Positions 1 to 5,089 of a stretch of 5,089 bases of DNA are shown here, one piece after another. The DNA is taken from contig JAHEEB010000406.1 of NCBI GenBank assembly GCA_024640925.1, forward strand, positions 1-5,089, given 5' to 3'. The notes under the pieces were generated by a model. It was not told the origin of the DNA. It worked only from the letters and a program-made list of their open reading frames with translations, and made no database searches. The DNA is from Bacteroidota bacterium. Lineage in GTDB: Bacteria > Bacteroidota > Bacteroidia > Bacteroidales > UBA10428. The first letter of the stretch is position 1, and every line of letters starts with the position of its first letter. The position numbers were made by a program, and so were the translations under genes.

Positions 1-3000
1 ATGGAAATATTTTAATAGGCACACTTGGAGGGCTCTCCATTTACAATAGACAAACAGAAAGTTTTTCGAATTACGAAAACAATCCTGGAAATCAACGCAG
101 CCTGGACAACAATTTTATTAATTGTATGCTTTCTGACGAAGATGGAAATGTTTGGATTGGTACAGAAAAAGGAGGTGTTAACAAATATAATATATTTCAA
201 AATAGTATTGAGTATTACACATTTGAACCAGGGAAAATCAACGGGTTAAACGAAAATATAATAAATTCAATTTTCGAGGATAATAAATATTTATGGATTG
301 GCACAGCTGGTGGTGGGTTGAATATTTATGACAAGAAAAAAGGGATCTTTAAAGCATATAAGAATTCATCGTTACCAAACTCAATATCAGGAAATTTTAT
401 TACAGCAATTCATAAAGATAAACAACAAAGAATATGGATTGGTACATGGGGTGCAGGAATAAATTACCTTACCATCAATGAACTGCAATCGGGGCATTTT
501 AACCATTTATTATTTAGTTTAAGCGATACAACATCCATATCTAGCTGGTTTATATCGTCAATAATTTCTGATAGTTATGGAAATACATGGATTGGGAGTT
601 ATGATGGACTTGATAAAATAACTTCTGATGGTAAATTAATACGAAGCAAAAACAATAAATTAAGGAGAATTGGATGTTTGTTGTTTGATAAGAACCAAAA
701 TTTATGGGTTGGGACAGAGAACGGTTTGTTCAAATTGCAGGCAGCAGATAATCAATCTATTGATGCAAGAAACTGCAAAATTACTACATATATGCCAGAT
801 AATTCGGGTAATTGTCTGCCTGGCCATTATATTATTTCCTTAATTGAAGACCATTTGGGAAATATATGGGCAGGAACTTATGATAATGGTTTTAGTATAA
901 TAAACCTGAATAATTCAGGTGAACCAGTAAAATTTCAAAATTTTAATCAGAAAAATGGTCTTTCCAATAATACAGTTTACGGTATTGTTGAAGATGAAAG
1001 AAATAATATGTGGTTTAGCACAGACAATGGATTATCCTGTTTTGATGTTGGTAATAAAAAATTCAGGAATTTTTATGTCAGCGATGGATTGTTAAGTAAC
1101 CAGTTTTATTGGTCGGCATATTATAAAAACTCAGAAGGAAAACTTTATTTTGGTGGAACAAGAGGTTTACAGGCATTTCATCCCGATAGTATATACGGAA
1201 GAATTGAAAAACCTAAAATTCAACTTACCGGGTTAAAAATATATAATCAGGAAGTTTTTGCGGGGGAAGTCAATTCACCTTTGACAAAGCATATAAACGA
1301 ACTTTCGGAAATCAAACTCAAATACAAACAGAATTCATTCTCAATTTCTTTTATTTCCATCAATTACAATACTCCTGATTTGTTCTTGTATTCCTATATT
1401 TTAGAAGGAATTGACAATGATTGGATTATTCCGGAAAGCAATTATGAAGCATCATATACAAAATTGCCCCCCGGCAAATTTATCTTTAAAGTCAAAGTTT
1501 GGGAAAGGGCAAACCCGCTTAATTATGATTTAAAAAATTTGATAATTTATATTACTCCTCCCTTTTGGAAAACATGGTGGTTCTATATTTTGGTAACATC
1601 ATTGGTAACGTTTATAGTTCTTTCTTTTTATTATTTTCGAACCAATGAATTACGAAGGAACAATTTGTTGCTTGAGGTTAAAGTGAAAGAAAGAACAAAA
1701 GAACTAAGTGAAAGAAACCAGGCAATTATTGATCAGAATGAGGAAATTTATTCTAAGAATGAGCAAATCACTTCGCAAAAAGAATTATTGGAGGAACAAC
1801 AGTCACAGATGATTCTGGCATACGAAGAATTGGATAAATACCGTAACCAGCTTGAGGTTTTAGTCGACGAGCGAACTGCCGAACTTAAATTGGCTAAAGA
1901 AAAAGCGGAAGAATCAGACAGATTAAAATCGTCATTTTTGGCTAATATTTCTCACGAAATCAGGACACCTTTAAATGCTATAATAGGTTTTCTGAATATA
2001 CTTTTTAACGATGATGTCACTAATGAGGACAGGCAAACTTATCGATTGATAATTGAAAGCAGCAGTCAGACTTTGTTGGATTTAATCAATGATATTATTG
2101 ATATCTCTAAAATTGAAGCAGGACACCTGGAGCTTTATTATAATAATTTTAAAATCAGGCAGTTATTTGATAATTTGCATGAAATTTATGTCTTCCTTAT
2201 TAGGAAAGAATCGATTAAAAATGGAAAATCGATTGACTTTATTATTGATGTTGACGATGAAATACTCTCTTTATCCTTACTTTCAGATGAAACAAGGGTA
2301 AAACAGGTTTTTACAATTTTAATTAATAATGCAATAAAGTTTACAAATGAAGGTTTTATAAAAGTAGGAGGTGTGTTAAAGCGCGAAACCAATACCATTC
2401 AATTTTATGTAACGGATACTGGAATTGGTATTTCTAATGAAAGTCAGAAAAACATATTCGATAGATTTCGTAAGGTTGAAGATAACAATGCCCAACTATA
2501 CAGAGGTACAGGCATTGGACTATCTATTGCAAAAAGCCTGGTTACCTTATTAGGGGGCAACATAAGGGTTGAATCGGAAACCGGAAAAGGATCTACATTC
2601 TTATTTACTTTACCATTGGATTCATCAACCAAAGGAGATTCTTTGGAAGATAAAGAAAGTCCCCCGGAACTTCCTGATTTATCGGGTAAAAATGTTTTAA
2701 TTGCTGAAGATGATTTATCAAACTATACATACATTAAGTTTTTATTAGATAAAACTAAAGCAACTATTTATCATGCAATTGATGGTATCCAGGCCGTTAA
2801 AATTATTGAGGACAACAAAATAGATCTCATTCTTTTAGATATAAAAATGCCTCGAATGGATGGTTATGAAGTATTAGACAAAGTAAAATCGTTTAACTTA
2901 AAAATACCGGTTATTGCTCAAACCGCATACGCTTTAAATAATGATATCAAAAGAATAAAGGAAGCCGGATTTTCTGAATACCTCACAAAACCAATTAAAC

Positions 3001-3050
3001 GAAAAGATTTATTTATTTTACTCAACCATTATACAAAAAAAAATAGTTGA
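1..3050 (+). CDS. Hybrid two-component sensor histidine kinase with Reg_prop beta-propeller, Y_Y_Y domain and C-terminal receiver (5' partial)
   Basis: The reading frame is open from base 3, so the gene starts upstream; the ATG at 126 is internal. About 1015 residues are visible (counted from base 3). Nine propeller repeats of the WIGT..GG type are centred near residues 4, 51, 98, 145, 196, 235, 289, 337 and 382, about 47 apart. A Y_Y_Y domain follows (about 461-520, with LPPGKFIFKVKVWE), then a transmembrane helix at 525-545 and a coiled coil to about 640. The HisKA motif SHEIRTPLNAIIGF puts the phospho-accepting His at residue 651 (bases 1953-1955). HATPase_c shows the N-box (Asn 775-776), G1 DTGIGI (about 805) and G2 GTGIGLS (about 835). 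The receiver (896-1010) has the acidic EDD (2706-2714), phospho-acceptor Asp946, Thr974 and Lys996, so all key residues are present. Family knowledge: the propeller is periplasmic and senses ligands, often glycans, in Bacteroidota. Unlike classic HTCS proteins it ends just after the receiver, without an AraC helix-turn-helix. The ligand is unknown. Confidence 0.96.
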   Translation, partial: GNILIGTLGGLSIYNRQTESFSNYENNPGNQRSLDNNFINCMLSDEDGNVWIGTEKGGVNKYNIFQNSIEYYTFEPGKINGLNENIINSIFEDNKYLWIGTAGGGLNIYDKKKGIFKAYKNSSLPNSISGNFITAIHKDKQQRIWIGTWGAGINYLTINELQSGHFNHLLFSLSDTTSISSWFISSIISDSYGNTWIGSYDGLDKITSDGKLIRSKNNKLRRIGCLLFDKNQNLWVGTENGLFKLQAADNQSIDARNCKITTYMPDNSGNCLPGHYIISLIEDHLGNIWAGTYDNGFSIINLNNSGEPVKFQNFNQKNGLSNNTVYGIVEDERNNMWFSTDNGLSCFDVGNKKFRNFYVSDGLLSNQFYWSAYYKNSEGKLYFGGTRGLQAFHPDSIYGRIEKPKIQLTGLKIYNQEVFAGEVNSPLTKHINELSEIKLKYKQNSFSISFISINYNTPDLFLYSYILEGIDNDWIIPESNYEASYTKLPPGKFIFKVKVWERANPLNYDLKNLIIYITPPFWKTWWFYILVTSLVTFIVLSFYYFRTNELRRNNLLLEVKVKERTKELSERNQAIIDQNEEIYSKNEQITSQKELLEEQQSQMILAYEELDKYRNQLEVLVDERTAELKLAKEKAEESDRLKSSFLANISHEIRTPLNAIIGFLNILFNDDVTNEDRQTYRLIIESSSQTLLDLINDIIDISKIEAGHLELYYNNFKIRQLFDNLHEIYVFLIRKESIKNGKSIDFIIDVDDEILSLSLLSDETRVKQVFTILINNAIKFTNEGFIKVGGVLKRETNTIQFYVTDTGIGISNESQKNIFDRFRKVEDNNAQLYRGTGIGLSIAKSLVTLLGGNIRVESETGKGSTFLFTLPLDSSTKGDSLEDKESPPELPDLSGKNVLIAEDDLSNYTYIKFLLDKTKATIYHAIDGIQAVKIIEDNKIDLILLDIKMPRMDGYEVLDKVKSFNLKIPVIAQTAYALNNDIKRIKEAGFSEYLTKPIKRKDLFILLNHYTKKNS
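3..1150 (+). repeat. Nine tandem Reg_prop beta-propeller repeats encoded in the sensor domain
   Basis: The N-terminal sensor consists of degenerate repeats of about 47 residues, each ending in a blade motif of the form (G/N)N-x-W-I-G-T-x-x-G-G-L. Visible variants include VWIGTEKGG, LWIGTAGGG, IWIGTWGAG, TWIGSYDGL, LWVGTENGL, IWAGTYDNG, MWFSTDNGL and LYFGGTRGL. Full members of this family usually carry about fourteen blades folding into two seven-bladed propellers. The nine seen here are therefore probably the end of the first propeller and all of the second, the remainder lying upstream. This is protein-level repetition; the DNA is too diverged to count as a nucleotide repeat. Confidence 0.85.
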
Positions 3051-3098
3051 TTTAATTTATTAACTTGAAATTGTTTATCTGACAGTTATTGTAATATC

Positions 3099-3971
3099 TT
3101 AATCAAGTATCTTGTATGCCCTGAAATAATAAAATTTACCTTTACATAGATTCAGAAATTCCTGGGGAGATGCCTTCATTATCTCTTTGAATTCATGGAT
3201 AAAATGAGCCTGGTCATAATATCCTGTCTGGTGAATTACTTCACTAATTTTAATATTTGGAAAATTCTTCAGATGACTGCACACATTGTTAAAACGGACT
3301 ATTTTCAGGTATTCTTTTGGGCACAATCCAATATCATTTTGAAAAATCCGATGTAAAGTTCTATAGGAAATATTGAGTTTTTTAGCTATCGAATCAACTG
3401 AAATTTTCCCATTCTTCTCGCTAAACATCATGTATATGTAATCAACAGGTTTTCTTTTTATGTGATATAAATGATTATAAATGTTTATAAAGAACAAATC
3501 CAGGATGTTTACTTTTTCAATGTTATCATTTGTCGATCCCAACTCTCTCTCCAGTTCTTTCCCTTTTAAACCCCAAATTTCTTCCATTGTAACTATATTG
3601 TTTGTTAACTCAGATAATTTTGCGGGGATCAAACGGGAAATTCCGGCAAGTGTAAAAGTAATGGTCAAACCCTGGTATAGGTTATTATAGGGCAATGGAC
3701 GCAACCTGGTAGTAACATTCAATCCGTGAATACCAGCAATCAGATTTGTAAATTTTTTTTCCTCTCTGTATTTTAATACTGCCAAACAACTGCCATTATA
3801 ATTGATATTCAATACTACATAACCATTTGGTTTGGGACATAACTGAGCAAGCCCGTTTATTTTTGAATTTTCGTGAAAATTGTAGCTGAATATGAATGGC
3901 CGTATAATTGGGTGGGGCAAATTATTAGTTGATTTCATGCCACCAAAATAGCGTTCATACTGGTTGGTCAT
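3099..3971 (-). CDS. AraC-family transcriptional regulator with DUF6597-like N-terminal domain
   Basis: This 290-residue protein is probably a DNA-binding transcription regulator. The C-terminus is a typical AraC double helix-turn-helix: the first motif lies at about 191-210 (SVDSIAKKLNISYRTLHRIF), and the second carries the signature GYYDQAHFIHEF (250-261) followed by SPQEFL (268-273). The N-terminal 14-155 resembles the DUF6597 sensor-like domain common in Bacteroidota AraC proteins (PxPNGYVVLNINYNG, then GLTITFTLAGISRLIPAKLSELT). There is no receiver domain and no membrane segment, so it is cytoplasmic and probably responds to a small ligand. The frame stays open up to a GTG at 3995, giving 298 residues. 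I chose the ATG at 3971 because GTG starts are rarer and a weak -7 element at 4002-4009 would put the transcript start near 3995. The gene is convergent with the kinase. An intrinsic terminator at 4052-4081 separates it from the upstream minus-strand gene, so it is probably transcribed alone. Its target genes are not apparent. Confidence 0.93.
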   Translation of the reverse strand: MTNQYERYFGGMKSTNNLPHPIIRPFIFSYNFHENSKINGLAQLCPKPNGYVVLNINYNGSCLAVLKYREEKKFTNLIAGIHGLNVTTRLRPLPYNNLYQGLTITFTLAGISRLIPAKLSELTNNIVTMEEIWGLKGKELERELGSTNDNIEKVNILDLFFINIYNHLYHIKRKPVDYIYMMFSEKNGKISVDSIAKKLNISYRTLHRIFQNDIGLCPKEYLKIVRFNNVCSHLKNFPNIKISEVIHQTGYYDQAHFIHEFKEIMKASPQEFLNLCKGKFYYFRAYKILD

Positions 3972-4001
3972 AATCGATTGGATTTGGAATAACACTCAAG
4001 T

Positions 4002-4009
4002 TAAAACTA
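4002..4009 (-). promoter_or_regulatory. Weak candidate -7 element for the AraC gene
   Basis: On the minus strand these bases read TAGTTTTA, seven of eight matching the Bacteroidota -7 consensus TAnnTTTG. The element lies about 30 bases upstream of the ATG at 3971. A TTTG occurs upstream but only about 14 bases away, closer than the usual spacing for a -33 element, so the call rests on the -7 box alone in AT-rich DNA. Confidence 0.25.
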
Positions 4010-4051
4010 ATATTTATACATTACAAACAGTCTTTTTATGTTCCGGTTAAA

Positions 4052-4081
4052 ATAAAAAAGGCAGTCAAAAGATAGACTGCC
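4052..4081 (-). terminator. Intrinsic terminator after the small membrane protein gene
   Basis: On the minus strand, GGCAGTC (complement of 4075-4081) pairs perfectly with GACTGCC (complement of 4060-4066) around an 8-base loop, and is followed directly by the T-rich run TTTTTTATT. The hairpin lies about 28 bases past the stop codon at 4110 and before the AraC gene at 3971. It should therefore end the small-membrane-protein transcript and keep it separate from the AraC gene. Read on the plus strand there is no T-run after the stem, so it looks one-directional. Confidence 0.85.
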
Positions 4082-4109
4082 CAAAAATATTTATTAATGA
4101 AATCAGCTT

Positions 4110-4436
4110 TTAAGTATGTTTACTGGCAAAATAATAACCTATTATTATAGAGACAATACTATTTATGGCTGTTGATATAAATCCCCACACTTTTTCGACC
4201 CCTTCTTTTCCGTTGTAAAAAATTACAGCAGCTGCACTACCAATTAAAATAATAAATGCAAATATTAGTATTCCTTTAGCCAATTTCAATTTTTGTGGCT
4301 CGCTTACTGGTCCAATATTCGATTTAATAACAGAACCAGAATCATCTCCAAAATCATCCTTGCGTAGAGGCGGTTTTAAGGTTACAAATTCAGGTGGAGA
4401 TTCCTGAAAGTCATCACCATAATTAAGTTCATCCAT
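4110..4436 (-). CDS. Small membrane protein with acidic N-terminal tail and two transmembrane helices (hypothetical)
   Basis: I do not recognise a named family. The 108-residue protein starts MDELNYGDDF and has a soluble, acidic, proline-containing N-terminus of about 50 residues. Two hydrophobic helices follow, at about 55-74 (ILIFAFIILIGSAAAVIFY) and 83-103 (VWGFISTAINSIVSIIIGYY), joined by a short charged loop (NGKEGVEK). The KLKLAK before helix 1 and SKHT at the end suggest both termini are cytoplasmic. There is no signal peptide or catalytic motif. The frame is open to an upstream ATG at 4544, which would add 36 residues. I reject that start because the extension spans a full -7 promoter element (4481-4488) and a hairpin (4454-4469), and its sequence does not look like part of this protein. 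The gene has its own promoter and terminator and is divergent from the ribbon-helix-helix gene. Small two-helix proteins can be holin-like or membrane-anchored partners, but nothing here decides this. Confidence 0.72.
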   Translation of the reverse strand: MDELNYGDDFQESPPEFVTLKPPLRKDDFGDDSGSVIKSNIGPVSEPQKLKLAKGILIFAFIILIGSAAAVIFYNGKEGVEKVWGFISTAINSIVSIIIGYYFASKHT

Positions 4437-4453
4437 TGAGAAAGTTTTAAAAA

Positions 4454-4469
4454 TTACCTTTTTAGGTAA
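4454..4469 (-). promoter_or_regulatory. Short hairpin or palindrome in the leader of the small membrane protein gene
   Basis: TTACCT (4454-4459) and AGGTAA (4464-4469) form a perfect 6-base inverted repeat around a 4-base spacer. On the minus strand the second arm is followed by TTTTT (complement of 4449-4453). It lies between the -7 element and the ATG at 4436, at the very start of the predicted transcript. It could be a 5' stabilising hairpin, a weak attenuator or a protein-binding palindrome; the stem is short and AT-rich. Confidence 0.45.
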
Positions 4470-4480
4470 CGTTTTCTTAG

Positions 4481-4488
4481 CAAAGATA
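4481..4488 (-). promoter_or_regulatory. Candidate -7 promoter element for the small membrane protein gene
   Basis: The minus strand reads TATCTTTG, a full match to the Bacteroidota -7 consensus TAnnTTTG. It lies 44 bases upstream of the ATG at 4436, predicting a leader of about 40 bases. I see no clear TTG at the -33 position, so this rests on the -7 box and its position before a divergent gene. Confidence 0.5.
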
Positions 4489-4520
4489 AAATAAAATAAT
4501 ATTTTAGCGTTATAGTGTAT

Positions 4521-4548
4521 GGGTATTAAACTCAAAAAATGCATACCC
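4521..4548. promoter_or_regulatory. Inverted repeat GGGTAT / ATACCC, possible operator between divergent genes
   Basis: GGGTAT (4521-4526) and ATACCC (4543-4548) are inverted with centres 22 bases apart, about two helical turns. They stand out as the GC-containing island in otherwise very AT-rich intergenic DNA between the two divergent promoters. The spacing suits a dimeric DNA-binding protein, possibly the adjacent ribbon-helix-helix protein, but six-base arms can arise by chance. Confidence 0.3.
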
Positions 4549-4609
4549 TATTATCTATATAAACATATTATGATATATATAAAGTATATACAGATAGAAA
4601 TTTATTTCG

Positions 4610-4617
4610 TATATTTG
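4610..4617 (+). promoter_or_regulatory. Candidate -7 promoter element for the ribbon-helix-helix gene
   Basis: TATATTTG matches the Bacteroidota -7 consensus TAnnTTTG completely and lies 22 bases before the ATG at 4640, predicting a leader of about 15 bases. No obvious TTG is present at the -33 position; the upstream DNA is instead dominated by ATATAAA/GTATATA tracts. Confidence 0.6.
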
Positions 4618-4639
4618 TATCAAATCTAAAAACACATTC

Positions 4640-4864
4640 ATGGAAAGCAAAAATCTTACTAAGGTTTCGATGAACTTAAGCGAACGCACTATTAATAATG
4701 TTGAAGATCTTAGCAAAATAATCGGAGAAAATAACCGTACTCGTGTTGTGTCATCTGCAATTGAATTGGCAAAAACTATCCTAAGCCAGGTAAAAGATGG
4801 TAAAAAGATTATCATTAAAGATAGTAATGGTAATGAACAAGAAATAAGCTTTATAATAGGGTAG
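4640..4864 (+). CDS. Small ribbon-helix-helix (CopG/Arc-type) DNA-binding protein
   Basis: The 74-residue protein fits the ribbon-helix-helix fold. A beta strand lies at about 6-13 (LTKVSMNL), helix A at 14-29 (SERTINNVEDLSKIIG) and helix B at about 33-51 (RTRVVSSAIELAKTILSQ). The GENNR turn before helix B is typical of the fold. In the family, two chains pair their strands into the DNA major groove and repress transcription. A C-terminal tail (DGKKIIIKDSNGNEQEISFI) looks like a beta-hairpin of the type found in many stand-alone bacterial members of this family. Such proteins are often antitoxins, but no toxin gene follows in the remaining 225 bases and the neighbour on the other side is a small membrane protein. 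It is therefore either an orphan regulator or a partner of that gene. The start is the first in-frame ATG after a good -7 element; there is no Shine-Dalgarno sequence. It may repress its own promoter and the divergent one. Confidence 0.8.
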   Translation: MESKNLTKVSMNLSERTINNVEDLSKIIGENNRTRVVSSAIELAKTILSQVKDGKKIIIKDSNGNEQEISFIIG

Positions 4865-5089
4865 TAAAAACATCATCTACCACAAGAACGATAGTTTCAA
4901 TTGATTTAGAAAATCTTGTTTAAATTTGTTTTCGTTTTGTTCAAGAGCTTGAAACAATAGCAAGGGAATAATTTCACCAGAACAAATTTTTCAAAACACA
5001 ATATTGTTTTGCGAATGTAGTTGTTTGCTGTTCGTTTGTACAGTGTTCGTGGCGTCCCCACAAGTGTAATTTATTTCATTTCAGGTATT
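4865..5089. other. Intergenic stretch to the window end, no supported gene
   Basis: No reading frame here has a credible start. The minus strand has two adjacent open segments in one frame, broken by a TGA (complement of 4991-4993). The downstream one (about 37 codons, SGEIIPLLLFQALEQNENKF and on, ending at 4877) looks protein-like but has no start codon, so it may be a decayed gene fragment or chance. The stretch also holds an imperfect palindrome at 4937-4957 and a 7-base direct repeat at 5029-5050. I see no tRNA, terminator or insertion-sequence end. Confidence 0.4.

Noticed and set aside
3047..3106. TTGATT (3047-3052) and AATCAA (3101-3106) as a bidirectional terminator between the convergent kinase and AraC genes
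   Set aside because: The arms are about 50 bases apart, only six bases long and AT-rich, with no tight loop or T-run. No convincing terminator is visible in the 48-base gap.
4555..4815. Minus-strand frame of about 86 codons antisense to the ribbon-helix-helix gene
   Set aside because: It overlaps a well-supported gene in antisense, encodes no recognisable motif, and its 3' part (YIYEINFYLYILYIYH-like) is merely a translation of AT-rich promoter DNA.
4860..4881. GGTAG / CTACC hairpin after the ribbon-helix-helix gene as a terminator
   Set aside because: The stem is only five bases with a 12-base loop, it overlaps the stop codon, and no T-run follows.
4937..4957. TTGTTCAAG-AG-CTTGAAACAA palindrome as a terminator
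   Set aside because: The spacer is two bases, one arm carries a bulge and no T-run follows on either strand. It may be a binding site but nothing nearby supports that.
4640..5089. Toxin-antitoxin operon with the ribbon-helix-helix protein as antitoxin
   Set aside because: No RelE/ParE-, PIN- or other toxin-like frame follows in the remaining 225 bases, and none lies directly upstream on the same strand.
1..5089. CRISPR arrays, tRNA or rRNA genes, insertion sequences
   Set aside because: No regularly spaced near-identical repeats, cloverleaf-like sequences, rRNA segments or transposase motifs were seen on either strand.

Overview
This is an AT-rich window that looks like a Bacteroidota chromosome. 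Three signs point there: a sensor kinase with Reg_prop/Y_Y_Y periplasmic architecture, an AraC-type regulator with a DUF6597-like N-terminus, and promoter elements of the form TAnnTTTG (TATATTTG and TATCTTTG) with no clear Shine-Dalgarno sequences. I cannot name a species from the sequence.

Layout. Positions 1-3050 (+) hold the 3' part of a large hybrid two-component sensor kinase whose start lies upstream of the window. It has nine beta-propeller repeats, a Y_Y_Y domain, one transmembrane helix, a long coiled coil, HisKA, HATPase_c and a C-terminal receiver. It has no fused AraC output domain. Positions 3099-3971 (-) encode a stand-alone AraC-family regulator, convergent with the kinase across a 48-base gap. 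Positions 4110-4436 (-) encode a small protein with an acidic N-terminal tail and two transmembrane helices. A clear intrinsic terminator (4052-4081) follows it and separates it from the AraC gene. Positions 4640-4864 (+) encode a 74-residue ribbon-helix-helix protein, divergent from the small membrane protein across 203 bases. That gap contains a -7 type promoter element for each gene, a short hairpin in the membrane-protein leader and a possible inverted-repeat operator. Positions 4865-5089 contain no gene I can support.

How the parts may work together. The kinase probably senses an extracellular or periplasmic ligand (in this family often a glycan) and relays phosphate to its own receiver. 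With no output domain, the signal must leave the protein, but the neighbouring AraC protein lacks a receiver, so a direct phosphorelay to it is not supported. The ribbon-helix-helix protein and the small membrane protein form a divergent pair in which the DNA-binding protein may control both promoters; this is inference from arrangement only. I did not find a convincing new defence or mobile system here. The divergent pair and its intergenic control region are the least explained part.
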